Shown piece after piece: positions 38,003 through 46,703 of a stretch of 64,000 nt of DNA. The stretch's first letter is position 1; every line of letters begins with the position of its first letter. This DNA is from Paenibacillus sacheonensis (lineage in GTDB: Bacteria; Bacillota; Bacilli; Paenibacillales; Paenibacillaceae), in the NCBI RefSeq assembly GCF_009909195.1, contig NZ_JAAAMU010000004.1, forward strand, positions 310,001-374,000, written 5' to 3'. The position numbers were made by a program, and so were the translations under genes. The notes below the pieces were generated by a model. It was not told where the DNA came from. It did not search any database and worked only from the letters and a program-made list of their open reading frames with translations.

Positions 38003-40540
38003 ATGAACGAACAAGACGCTATGCATATTGGGCCGGACGCCGGACGGCTGCCGATCGACAGTCTGCTGCCGGAGCTTCGCGCGACGCTTGCCGAGCGGAA
38101 CTCGGCGGTGCTCGTGGCGGCGCCGGGCGCGGGAAAAACGACCCGCGTGCCGCTGGCCCTTCTTCATGAGCCGTGGCTGGCCGGTCGGCGCATCCTCATG
38201 CTTGAGCCGCGGCGCCTGGCTGCCCGCGCGGCAGCGCGCTTCATGGCGGCATCGCTCGGCGAGCAGGCTGGCGGAACGGTCGGCTATCGCGTGCGCATGG
38301 ACACGAAGGTCGGCCCGAGCACGAGAATCGAAGTCATCACGGAAGGCGTTTTAACGCGCATGCTGCAGCAGGATCCATCGCTTGACGGCGTCGGACTCGT
38401 TATTTTCGACGAATTCCATGAGCGGCATCTGAACGGCGATCTCGGGCTCGCGCTCTGCCTGCAGACGCAGTCGGTATTCAGGGAAGAGCTGCGTCTGCTC
38501 GTGATGTCGGCAACGCTCGAAGCCGAGCCGGTCGCGCGGCTGCTGGGCGGAGCTCCTCTTCTCGTTAGCGAAGGCCGGGCTTATCCGGTCGAAACGTACT
38601 ATGCGCCGAAGCCGATCTCCGGCCGGCTGGAAGACGCCGTCGTTCGCTGCACCATCGAGGCCATGCGCAGCCATGACGGCAACGCGCTCGTGTTTCTGCC
38701 CGGCATCGGCGAGATTCGCAGGGCGGAACATTTGCTTCTCGCCGCTCGTGCCGGCAGCGGCGGTCTGGGGGCAGACATCATGATCCTGCCTCTGTACGGC
38801 GCGCTGACGGCTGAAGCGCAGGATCGCGCGGTTTCCGCGTCGGCTGGCGGCGAGCGGAAGATCGTGCTCGCCACGTCCATCGCGGAATCCAGCGTTACCG
38901 TTCGCGGCGTGCGTATCGTCGTCGACGGCGGCCAGAGCCGTGTGCCCCGGTTCTCGCCGCGCACGGGAATGGCGCGGCTCGAAACCGTGCCCGTATCGGC
39001 GGCATCCGCCGACCAGCGGCGCGGACGCGCGGGCAGGGAGGCGCCGGGCGTCTGTTACCGGCTGTGGACGGAGGGAGAGCACCGGCAGCTGAAGCCGCAG
39101 AGCGATCCGGAGCTGCTCGGGGCGGACCTCGCGCCGCTTGCGCTGGAGCTCGCGATATGGGGAATTAACGACCCTAGCGAGCTGGCGTGGCTGACGCAGC
39201 CGCCGGCAGCCGCATACGCCCAGGCGCTCGTGCTGCTGCGGGAGCTGAACGCGCTTGACGCCGAGAGCCGCCCAACGGCGCACGGGCAAGCGATGGCGGA
39301 GCTCGGGATGCATCCGCGGCTCGCGCATATGGTGCTGGAGGCGAAGCCCCTCGGGCTCGGCGCGCTGGCCTGCGAGCTTGCCGCGCTGCTCGGCGACCGC
39401 GATCCGCTGCGGAGCACGCGCAGCATCGACATGCGGCTGCGCCTCGATGCGCTGCACGGGCGTGCCGCCGGAGATGCCGCGGATCCCGCGGCCATCAAGC
39501 GGCTTGCCGCGGAAGCGCGCGAGTGGATGCGCGCGGCGGGCATCGCTTCGTCTGCAGCCGCGAGCCGCGCGGATGACGCCTGCGGGCTGCTGCTCGCGCT
39601 TGCCTACCCGGACCGCATCGCGCAGCGGCGCGGGGATGGCCGCTTCCTGCTGCGGGGCGGCCGGGGCGCCGCCGTCCAAGAGCTGCAGCCGCTCTCGACG
39701 GCCGCGTATCTGGCTGCCGCCGAGCTGGAGGACAGCGGCACGGACAGCCGCATTTTGCTGGCTGCCCCGATTTCGTTGGAAGCCGTCGAACGATACTTCG
39801 CCGATCAGATTCAGGACGAGAAGGAAGTGAGATGGGATCGCCAGGCGGAAGCCGTCCGGTCGCGCCGCCGGCTCCGGCTCGGAGCGCTCATCCTGAAGGA
39901 ATCGCAGCTGGCCGATCCGGATCCGGCGCTTGTCGCCGAAGCATTGCTGGGCGGCATCGCCGAGCAGGGACTGGAGCTGCTGCCATGGTCCAAGCAGGCG
40001 AGGCAGCTTCGAGACCGCATGAATCTGATGCATGCGCATAATCCGGAATGGCCGGACGTGTCCGATGAAGCGCTGATCGCCTCGCTTCCCGAATGGCTTG
40101 GCCCCTACGTCGGGGGCATGCGCAGCAGAAACGACCTGACGCGTCTGTCGATGGCCGCCATCATGGAATCGCTGCTGTCGTGGCAGGAGCGCCAGCGATT
40201 GGAGGAGGAGGTGCCCACACATCTTACCGTTCCGAGCGGCTCGCGCATTCCGCTGGATTACGGCGATCCGACCGCGCCGGTGCTGGCCGTCCGGCTCCAG
40301 GAGCTGTTCGGTCTCCGGGAGACGCCCCGCATCGCGGGCGGCAAGCTGCCGGTGACCATTCACATGCTGTCGCCCGCGCATCGTCCGGTGCAGGTGACGC
40401 AGGACTTGGCAAGCTTCTGGCAGCATGCGTATTTCGACGTGAAGAAAGACCTCAAGGGCCGGTATCCGAAGCATTATTGGCCGGACAACCCCCTTGAAGC
40501 GCCGGCGACGAATCGGGCAAAGCCCCGGCCGTCCAACTAA
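38003..40540 (+). CDS. hrpB: ATP-dependent helicase HrpB
   Basis: DEAH-box-like helicase of 845 aa; biological role is poorly defined. Motif I is GAGKTT, motif II is DEFHERH, motif III SAT, and motif VI is in the DQRRGRAGREAPG stretch. A C-terminal HrpB-specific domain follows (PSGSRIPLDYGDPTAPVLAVRLQ is its hallmark). AGGGGA six bases before ATG 38003 fixes the start. Its DNA is more GC-rich than its neighbours, especially 39000-39700. Confidence 0.92.
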   Translation: MNEQDAMHIGPDAGRLPIDSLLPELRATLAERNSAVLVAAPGAGKTTRVPLALLHEPWLAGRRILMLEPRRLAARAAARFMAASLGEQAGGTVGYRVRMDTKVGPSTRIEVITEGVLTRMLQQDPSLDGVGLVIFDEFHERHLNGDLGLALCLQTQSVFREELRLLVMSATLEAEPVARLLGGAPLLVSEGRAYPVETYYAPKPISGRLEDAVVRCTIEAMRSHDGNALVFLPGIGEIRRAEHLLLAARAGSGGLGADIMILPLYGALTAEAQDRAVSASAGGERKIVLATSIAESSVTVRGVRIVVDGGQSRVPRFSPRTGMARLETVPVSAASADQRRGRAGREAPGVCYRLWTEGEHRQLKPQSDPELLGADLAPLALELAIWGINDPSELAWLTQPPAAAYAQALVLLRELNALDAESRPTAHGQAMAELGMHPRLAHMVLEAKPLGLGALACELAALLGDRDPLRSTRSIDMRLRLDALHGRAAGDAADPAAIKRLAAEAREWMRAAGIASSAAASRADDACGLLLALAYPDRIAQRRGDGRFLLRGGRGAAVQELQPLSTAAYLAAAELEDSGTDSRILLAAPISLEAVERYFADQIQDEKEVRWDRQAEAVRSRRRLRLGALILKESQLADPDPALVAEALLGGIAEQGLELLPWSKQARQLRDRMNLMHAHNPEWPDVSDEALIASLPEWLGPYVGGMRSRNDLTRLSMAAIMESLLSWQERQRLEEEVPTHLTVPSGSRIPLDYGDPTAPVLAVRLQELFGLRETPRIAGGKLPVTIHMLSPAHRPVQVTQDLASFWQHAYFDVKKDLKGRYPKHYWPDNPLEAPATNRAKPRPSN

Positions 40541-40554
40541 GCGGCTCCAGCACC

Positions 40555-40598
40555 GCCTGCCTAACCACCTGCCCATCCAGTCGGCGGCAGGCTTATTT
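40555..40598 (+). terminator. Weak terminator after hrpB
   Basis: GCCTGCC (40555-40561) and GGCAGGC (40586-40592) arms with a long loop, then TTATTT. Confidence 0.45.
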
Positions 40599-40650
40599 CA
40601 CTGGGTATCTAAGCAGCTGCACGCCATCCGCCTATGAAAGGAGAACCACT

Positions 40651-40929
40651 ATGTCACCGATCGAGAAGCTGGTCGCACTTTATCTCGTTATCATGAACGT
40701 CTATGCATTCGCGCTGATGCGCATCGATAAGATCCGCGCGGTGAAGGACCGCAGGCATCGAATACCCGAACGCAGGCTCCTCGGAGCCAGCGCCCTAGGC
40801 GGTTCGCTCGGGGCCTTCGCCGCCATGCGGATGTTCCGACACAAGACGAAACACGCGGCCTTCGCGGCAGGCATTCCCGTTATGCTGGTCGTACATATCG
40901 CGCTCCTCATTTGGCTCGAAAGCTTATGA
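40651..40929 (+). CDS. DUF1294 small membrane protein
   Basis: 92 aa with two hydrophobic helices at the ends (LVALYLVIMNVYAFALM and the C-terminal VMLVVHIALLIWL). The signature MRIDKIRA...HRIPERRLLGASALGGSLGAFAAM..HKTKH is typical of DUF1294; function unknown. AAAGGAGAA precedes the ATG. Confidence 0.87.
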   Translation: MSPIEKLVALYLVIMNVYAFALMRIDKIRAVKDRRHRIPERRLLGASALGGSLGAFAAMRMFRHKTKHAAFAAGIPVMLVVHIALLIWLESL

Positions 40930-41017
40930 TTCGCACGCACGGCTTACCTTCAAGCGAGCACTCAAGGCCGTCGGCTGCATACGCTCAGGGAGCGGATTAT
41001 CGGCTGTATCCGGCCAA

Positions 41018-41047
41018 TTGACAGTCTTTTGCCAACTATGCTATAGT
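41018..41047 (+). promoter_or_regulatory. Sigma-A promoter of the first helD gene
   Basis: Perfect TTGACA (41018-41023) and TATAGT (41042-41047) with 18 bases between. The rest of 40930-41204 shows no gene. Confidence 0.72.
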
Positions 41048-41204
41048 GTTCACTCATGCTCCGTGCGAGCACTAGTATCCATACACTTATACGAACAGAC
41101 CAAGCCGCATGCGAATGCGGCTTTCGCCGCCTTCACTGCGCTTATCGGAGGCTGCGCGGGCCGCAGATGAGCTGGGTTTGCAGTCGCAGAGGGAGGTAAC
41201 TGAC

Positions 41205-43295
41205 TTGACCGTTCAAAGTGCCTTTCAAGAAGAGGCGAAGCGCATCGACGAGGTGCTGGACAATATCCGCAGGCAGCTGCGCGAGATCGGACCGCGATAT
41301 ACCGGCAACGATTTCACGGAGCAGATGTTGGAGGTCCAGCGCGAGCAGCGGGAGCAGCGGCTCACCGTCGCGGAGCGCGAGCCTTATTTTGGCCGTATCG
41401 ATTTTCAGGAAAACAAATTGCCCGAACCGAAGCCGCTCTATATCGGCAAAGCCGGCGTCGCGCATGGGAACACGAACGAGGTGCTGGTCGTCGACTGGCG
41501 CGCGCCGGTCGCCAGCCTGTTCTATGCGTTCAGCGGCGGCGAAGCGCCGGTCGTCTATGAATCGCCGGACGGCGACGTGGAAGGAACCGTGCATCTGAAG
41601 CGCAACCTGATGGTGCGCGACGGCAAGCTCGAGCGCGTCGTCGACAGCTATGTCCGCGGCCAAGAAGACGAGAGCGTCACGGACGAATTCCTCCTCTACC
41701 GGCTGGGCGAGAGCAAGGATAATAAACTGCGCGACATCGTATCGACGATTCAGCAGGAGCAGGATCGGATCATTCGGACGGATAAGAACAAAGCCGTCTT
41801 CATCCAAGGGGTGGCGGGAAGCGGGAAGACCACCGTCGCCCTGCATCGGCTCGCTTACCTGCTGTACCGCTATGCCGGCAGCATCCGGGCGGACCGAATG
41901 GTCATCTTCGCGCCTAACCGCATGTTCCTCGATTATATTTCAGGCGTCCTGCCGGAGCTCGGCGTCGGCGACATTCAACAGACGACGTTCGCGGATTGGG
42001 CGCTGGAGCAGCTCCAGCAGGCCGTCCGCCTCGACGAAGCCTACGATCCGATGGCCTATTGGTTCGAGCAGCCGCGGACGCGGGAAGAGCTGATGGCGTC
42101 TACCGGCCGAATCAAGGGCAGCCTGGCGTTCAAAGCGCTCATCGACGCCCAATTGATGCATACGGAAGCTTCGCTCATTCCCGAAGAATCGTTCGACCCC
42201 GCGGCCGGCTGGCGCGTGACGCCGGCGATGATCACGGAATGGCTCGCGACCGACGACGTCGGGGAGCCGTACATGAAGCGCCGCGCCCGCCTGGTCAGCC
42301 GCCTCAAGCGCTGGCTGGAATCGGAGTGGAAGACGCGCCGCTTGACGGACTCCAAGCTAAAGTCGAAGCTGACTTCCAAGCTGAACGCGTACACGAAGAA
42401 AATTCCCGCGCCGACCGCCGCTCAGCTGTACACGGAGCTGCTGGGCAGCGCGAGCGCCCAGGCGCTGCTGCCGGCCAAGAGCTGTGCCGCGGCGATCAAG
42501 CTGTTGAAGGGCAAGCAGGCCCGGCCGGAGGATTTGGCCCCGCTTGTGTATATTCAAGTTCGCCTAAACGGATTCGACGGCTCGCCGTACGACCACATCG
42601 TTATCGATGAGGCGCAGGATTACTCGCCGTTCCAACTGGAAGCCTTGAAGCAATGCCAGCGCCAGCCTTCCATGACGGTGCTCGGCGACTTGCAGCAGGG
42701 GATCCACGGCTACGCCGGCATTCACAGCTGGACGGAGCTGACGACGCTGTTTCCGGAGGCGGATACGGGTTATTTCGAGCTCGATCGGAGCTACCGGTCC
42801 ACGATGGAAATTATCGATTTCGCCAATCGCGTGCTCGGCGGCATGGGCGACGGCGTAAAGCCGGCCGTGCCCGTGTTCCGGAGCGGCGAAGCCGTCGACG
42901 TCGTGCGCATGGAGAACGATGACGTGCGGCTGCAGGACGTTGTCCGGACGGTGCAGGAATGGCAGCAATCCGGCCATTACCGCACGATTGCCGTACTGGG
43001 GCGCAATATTCAGTCCTGCGAAGCGATCGCGCAAGCCTTGTCGCAGGACGGCATCGCGGCCGCGCTCGTGCAGAGCAAGCAGGAAGCATACGGCGGCGGT
43101 TTGACGGTCGTGCCGGCCTATTTGGCCAAAGGACTGGAGTTCGATGCGGTCTTGGTGGCGGACACCGACGCCGAGAGCTTCGACGGCAACGATGCCAAGC
43201 TGCTCTATGTCGCCTGCACCCGGGCGCTGCATAAGCTGAAGCTGCTCTACTGCGGCGAACTGACTTCGCTTGTCGCGGAGCCGGCCGCAGTGTAG
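41205..43295 (+). CDS. helD: HelD-like UvrD/Rep-family helicase (short form)
   Basis: RNA polymerase-associated SF1 ATPase of 696 aa. HelD proteins release stalled polymerase from nucleic acids and recycle it. An N-terminal helical segment (ERIDEVL-type, residues 5-60) precedes the signature EPYFGRIDFQE and VVDWRAPVASLFY; Walker A is GVAGSGKTT, motif II is IDEAQDYS, and motif VI is near LLYVACTRALHKL. TTG 41205 is chosen because GAGGGAGG ends eight bases before it. A second, longer paralogue is at 52.6 kb. Alternative: a UvrD-like helicase without polymerase role. Confidence 0.85.
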   Translation: MTVQSAFQEEAKRIDEVLDNIRRQLREIGPRYTGNDFTEQMLEVQREQREQRLTVAEREPYFGRIDFQENKLPEPKPLYIGKAGVAHGNTNEVLVVDWRAPVASLFYAFSGGEAPVVYESPDGDVEGTVHLKRNLMVRDGKLERVVDSYVRGQEDESVTDEFLLYRLGESKDNKLRDIVSTIQQEQDRIIRTDKNKAVFIQGVAGSGKTTVALHRLAYLLYRYAGSIRADRMVIFAPNRMFLDYISGVLPELGVGDIQQTTFADWALEQLQQAVRLDEAYDPMAYWFEQPRTREELMASTGRIKGSLAFKALIDAQLMHTEASLIPEESFDPAAGWRVTPAMITEWLATDDVGEPYMKRRARLVSRLKRWLESEWKTRRLTDSKLKSKLTSKLNAYTKKIPAPTAAQLYTELLGSASAQALLPAKSCAAAIKLLKGKQARPEDLAPLVYIQVRLNGFDGSPYDHIVIDEAQDYSPFQLEALKQCQRQPSMTVLGDLQQGIHGYAGIHSWTELTTLFPEADTGYFELDRSYRSTMEIIDFANRVLGGMGDGVKPAVPVFRSGEAVDVVRMENDDVRLQDVVRTVQEWQQSGHYRTIAVLGRNIQSCEAIAQALSQDGIAAALVQSKQEAYGGGLTVVPAYLAKGLEFDAVLVADTDAESFDGNDAKLLYVACTRALHKLKLLYCGELTSLVAEPAAV

Positions 43296-43344
43296 CTTGA
43301 ATTTTCATCTGCGGTGAAGCGTCGTCAGCTAACCAGGAGCCGCA

Positions 43345-43376
43345 AGCCCGTCTGCCGCAAGCAGGCGGGCTTTTTT
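43345..43376 (+). terminator. Intrinsic terminator after first helD
   Basis: AGCCCG-CTGC and GCAG-CGGGCT arms with one opposed mismatch and a five-base loop, then six T residues. The remaining 43377-43605 holds no gene I can support. Confidence 0.83.
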
Positions 43377-43605
43377 ACATGCTACGATCCTGAAAATAAG
43401 AAAGATCGCGGCGGAATTGTTTCTCTTTTTCATAAACGGTTATTCCGGTATCGTCCAAGAGAGCGGATGGATGCAGAAAGCTGCCGCCAGAGCTGGAATC
43501 GTCTCGGATGCTCACGACAGCCAGAGTTGATTATGCTATGCTATAGGCTTGGAATTCTATCGAACGCGCAAGCGGATTATACAGGCAAAAGGGGTTATCG
43601 ACCGA

Positions 43606-44703
43606 ATGGATTTTATCGTGGAATACTTGTCGTTTTTCGTTATCCAAGGTGAAGGCGGCGACACGAACGCCGCCAAGACGTTTTCGCACTATCAAACGAT
43701 GGATCGGTACGACTACGCCGACAGCGAGCTGAAATCGTTCCTGGACGGCGAGTTCGCGCGCATCGTGAAACGCAAAGCGGAGCGGCATCCGAATACGGAC
43801 GCGGCACCTACCAAGATCGGCCGGTTCATTACGGAGCCCGGCTACGAGCTCGACAGCAATCCGAACTATAATACCTTCCAGCGGCTGCGCACGGCGGAGT
43901 CGGCGACGGAATTTCACGGCTTTGCCGACGAGCTTGTCCGGCTTTACATGGAAGCGGCGGCGGTTAGGGGCGGCGCTTTTATCGTCGTGCACGCCACGCC
44001 GAACCGGTACACGGATCAGCCGATTCTATTCGTGCTGAAATGCGACTTCGAGCCGAAGATCGCGCGGATCACGGACGAGCGCAACTTGATCTCGCATGTG
44101 GAGATGGCGATCAGCGCGCGCAATATGAAGTCCATCCAATATCCGCATATGCCGGAAGAGGGGATGCTGGAATACTGGGAGCTGAAGATTCACCAGGCAT
44201 CGCATGCCCGTTATTTCGAGGACTTCCTGCGCTTCATCAGCTATGAGAAGGCAATGCCGGAGCTGCTCAGCGATCAGGTCTTGACGATGGTCCATGAATA
44301 TATGGAGGACAAATGGCAGGGACACGAAGGCGAGGAGCGTCAACAAGAGGCGCAGCAATTCGAAGTCTGGGCCGCCAGCGAGAAGCGCGAGCTGCAGGAG
44401 TCCTGGCCTCAGGAGCGGGTAGTCGCCGCGGCAGAACGGCTCGTGGAGCTGCAGCCGAATCTTAGCGTGGCGTTCAAGCTGGGCGATGTGTCGGTGAAGG
44501 GACCGCTGTCCGACTTCGGGCAGACGATACATTTCGCAACGTATAACGGGAAATATATCGCGCTGATCGAAGGAGATTTCTTCCAGTTCGACCGCGGCAT
44601 GTCGCCGGTAGAGCTTCTGCAGCCGCCGGACTTGCTGGAAGTGCTGGAGCAAGTAGGCCGCAGCAAAGAGAAAGAACAGCCGAAAGACAACCTGCCGTAC
44701 TAG
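43606..44703 (+). CDS. DUF3900 family protein
   Basis: 365-aa soluble protein of DUF3900, found in Bacillales, function unknown. Long conserved stretches such as KIGRFITEPGYELDSNPNYN, RLRTAES, VLKCDFEPKIARI, SARNMKSIQYPHMPEEGM and KIHQASHARYFEDFLRF suggest a firm structural or catalytic role. No membrane segment or known catalytic motif is evident. ATG 43606 follows AAAAGGGG by 11 bases. Confidence 0.8.
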   Translation: MDFIVEYLSFFVIQGEGGDTNAAKTFSHYQTMDRYDYADSELKSFLDGEFARIVKRKAERHPNTDAAPTKIGRFITEPGYELDSNPNYNTFQRLRTAESATEFHGFADELVRLYMEAAAVRGGAFIVVHATPNRYTDQPILFVLKCDFEPKIARITDERNLISHVEMAISARNMKSIQYPHMPEEGMLEYWELKIHQASHARYFEDFLRFISYEKAMPELLSDQVLTMVHEYMEDKWQGHEGEERQQEAQQFEVWAASEKRELQESWPQERVVAAAERLVELQPNLSVAFKLGDVSVKGPLSDFGQTIHFATYNGKYIALIEGDFFQFDRGMSPVELLQPPDLLEVLEQVGRSKEKEQPKDNLPY

Positions 44704-44748
44704 CAAGAAGGGGCGTCATTGGAATCAGGCTGGCAGGAGGTTAGCAAG

Positions 44749-45180
44749 ATGGCGAGGCGACGAACGATAGACAGCGCCGGACGCGGCTTGAAGAGAATCG
44801 GTTACGGGATTGCGATGGTTGTTGCGATCGTACTGGGGCTTGCCTCCCGGCACTATGCTGATCGGCTGCCGGCGTGGCTGGCGAGTCATGCAGGCGACGC
44901 GCTGTGGGCGGCGATGATTTACGTTGGCTTTCGCTTGCTATGGCCGCAGCGACGACTGCTATTCTCGGCAATCGGCGCACTCTTGTTCAGTTATGCGATC
45001 GAGTGCAGCCAGTGCTACCAAGCAGACTGGTTGAACCGAATCAGGGCGACGACGCTCGGCGGCCTCGTTCTTGGTCATGGCTTCCTGACGGTTGATTTGG
45101 CCAGGTATACGGTCGGCATCGCCGCGGCATTCCTGGCGGATGCTGCCGTACGGCGAATTGCTCGCCGAAAACGTCCGTAG
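44749..45180 (+). CDS. DUF2809 family membrane protein
   Basis: 143 aa with about four membrane helices and conserved polar residues: LGLASRHY, GDALWAAMIYVGFRL, ECSQCYQADWLNRIRATTLG and LVLGHGF.  These are typical of DUF2809, a family distantly like VanZ; function unknown. ATG 44749 has AGGAGG nine bases upstream; an in-frame TTG at 44719 lacks one. Confidence 0.8.
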   Translation: MARRRTIDSAGRGLKRIGYGIAMVVAIVLGLASRHYADRLPAWLASHAGDALWAAMIYVGFRLLWPQRRLLFSAIGALLFSYAIECSQCYQADWLNRIRATTLGGLVLGHGFLTVDLARYTVGIAAAFLADAAVRRIARRKRP

Positions 45181-45202
45181 TCCATGAAAAGGAGCGGTGT
45201 GC

Positions 45203-46153
45203 ATGTGGACAGACAAGCGATTCGATACTGAAATGCTTCGCCTTCGGATTCCCGAGCTGAACGGTACGTCCGATCTCGTTCGCCTCGACAAAGGTTATTC
45301 CAGCGATGTCAAATACGCGGTGTACGGCGCCGGAAGTCAACCGGTCCAAATCCTGCGTACCTTCGATCATGGACAAGAAGCCGGCAAACGCATCGAATAC
45401 GAGAACCTTCAGCTCGCGGCCGGTCATGGCGTGAAGTGTTCCGAGCCGATCGCGTTCGGGATTCTCCCGGATTTGGAGCTTGGCTATATTCTCGTTTCCT
45501 ATATCGAAGGGGACGAGGCTTCCGAAGCGCTTCCGAGATTAAGCGAACGTGCACAGTTCGATATCGGCTTGCAGGCTGGCGAACAGCTGAAACTTATGAA
45601 TAGCATCGACTGTCCCGTGCAGATGGCTTCTTGGCAGGATCGGATCATGGCCAAGTATCGGAGATACCGGAGCGACTATGCCGACTGCGGCGTGTCTATT
45701 CGTAGGGAATCCGAGCTGTTCGCCTATATCGACAAGCATCTGTCAGGGCTAGAAGGTCGGCCGAACCGGTTCCAGCACGACGATTTTCATCCTGCGAACC
45801 TGATCGTGAAAGACGGCGCCTTGTCCGGCGTCATCGACTTCAACCGGTGCGATTGGGGCGATCCCGTCCATGAATTCGTCAAAGTCGGGATGTTCGGCAG
45901 CGAGGTCAGCGTGCCGTTCTCGGTCGGGCAGATCCGAGGTTATCATGGCGGACGGGAGCCTGCCGAGGAATTCTGGCGATTATACTCGTTGTACTTAGCG
46001 ACGACGATGATATCTTCGGTCGTATGGACGTTGAAGGTCGTTCCGGACCAAATGGAAGAGATGCTGGGGCGTATTCATCGCGTACTCGAAGAGGATCATG
46101 ACGGTTTCGCCCAAATGATGCCGAAATGGTATCGCGAGGCGGATTTCGCTTGA
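45203..46153 (+). CDS. Aminoglycoside phosphotransferase (APH) family kinase
   Basis: Small-molecule kinase fold of 316 aa. The catalytic loop is FQHDDFHPANLIV and the metal-binding motif is VIDFNRCDWGDP. Substrate unknown; family members modify aminoglycosides, choline, homoserine, fructosamine or other metabolites, so resistance should not be assumed. ATG 45203 is preferred over GTG 45197 on spacing from AGGAG. Confidence 0.83.
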   Translation: MWTDKRFDTEMLRLRIPELNGTSDLVRLDKGYSSDVKYAVYGAGSQPVQILRTFDHGQEAGKRIEYENLQLAAGHGVKCSEPIAFGILPDLELGYILVSYIEGDEASEALPRLSERAQFDIGLQAGEQLKLMNSIDCPVQMASWQDRIMAKYRRYRSDYADCGVSIRRESELFAYIDKHLSGLEGRPNRFQHDDFHPANLIVKDGALSGVIDFNRCDWGDPVHEFVKVGMFGSEVSVPFSVGQIRGYHGGREPAEEFWRLYSLYLATTMISSVVWTLKVVPDQMEEMLGRIHRVLEEDHDGFAQMMPKWYREADFA

Positions 46154-46179
46154 CTTTTGGCAGCGGCATTCACTATGAT
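46150..46179 (+). promoter_or_regulatory. Sigma-A promoter for the metG T-box transcript
   Basis: TTGACT (46150-46155) and TATGAT (46174-46179), 18-base spacer. The -35 overlaps the stop codon of the upstream kinase gene. Confidence 0.65.
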
Positions 46180-46189
46180 TTGGAATAAT

Positions 46190-46456
46190 CAGAAAATTCA
46201 ACTGGCGATGAAGAGAAGAGTACCTCGGCCAAACGTCTTTGAACAGAGAGCTCCGGCAGCTGAAAAGGGGCAGGGACGAACCGAGGGAACATGGTCTCCG
46301 AGCTGCGCACCGAGACCGCTAAGGTTGTAGGCTGCGCCGGGTTCCGCACCCGTTACCGTGCTAGGGTATACCCGCATTCCTGCCTGGCATGCGTCGTACC
46401 TGAAGAGGTTCGTGCCGCAAGGCATGATCGAAGTTGGGTGGTACCGCGCGAGCACA
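46190..46456 (+). ncRNA. T-box leader, methionine-specific
   Basis: Transcription antitermination leader that reads uncharged tRNA. An AGAGAG element lies near 46241, the specifier loop reads GGGAAC followed by ATG at 46291-46293, and the T-box AAGTTGGGTGGTACCGCG is at 46431-46448. The TGGT bulge would pair with NCCA having A as discriminator, as in tRNA-Met. The ATG specifier fits the downstream gene. Confidence 0.9.
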
Positions 46457-46487
46457 GCTCTCGTCCCTTTGGGATGAGGGCTTTTTT
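46457..46487 (+). terminator. T-box terminator
   Basis: GCTCTCGTCCC (46457-46467) and GGGATGAGGGC (46471-46481) form an eleven-pair stem with G-U pairs and a three-base loop, then six T residues. Uncharged tRNA-Met should prevent its formation. Confidence 0.88.
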
Positions 46488-46526
46488 GCGTTCCGCTGCC
46501 AATACTATTGAAGATGCCTGGAGGTA

Positions 46527-46685
46527 GCGGCGCTGCTTCGCACAAAACTAAGCCTATGCTTCCGATGTCAGTTTTGTTTAAAGCGCCCGTCAACGCGGCG
46601 CTGCTTCGCACAAAACTAAGCCTATGCTTCCGATGTCAGTTTTGTTTTAGGCGCCCGTCAACGCGGCGCTGCTTCGCACAAAACT
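46527..46685 (+). repeat. 68-bp tandem repeats in the metG leader (2.3 copies)
   Basis: Copy 1 is 46527-46594, copy 2 is 46595-46662 with two base differences, and copy 3 is cut off at about 46685. Each copy carries ACAAAACT (46542, 46610, 46678) and, in the full copies, its complement AGTTTTGT (46570, 46638). GCGCC and GGCGC lie at the copy junctions. The array separates the T-box terminator from the AGGAGGG ribosome site of metG. Confidence 0.92.
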
Positions 46686-46703
46686 TTTAGGAGGGAAACC
46701 ACC

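Noticed and set aside
38351..40576. 741-codon open frame on the minus strand
   Set aside because: Fully antisense to hrpB in GC-rich DNA, low-complexity Arg/Gln/His composition, no family motif.
45203..46153. Annotating the APH-fold gene as antibiotic resistance
   Set aside because: The fold is shared by many metabolite kinases and nothing in the context points to a drug.
46508..46690. Short open frame through the 68-bp repeats, and the repeats as a CRISPR array
   Set aside because: The frame only mirrors the repeat and has no ribosome site; units are contiguous without unique spacers, and no cas gene is near.
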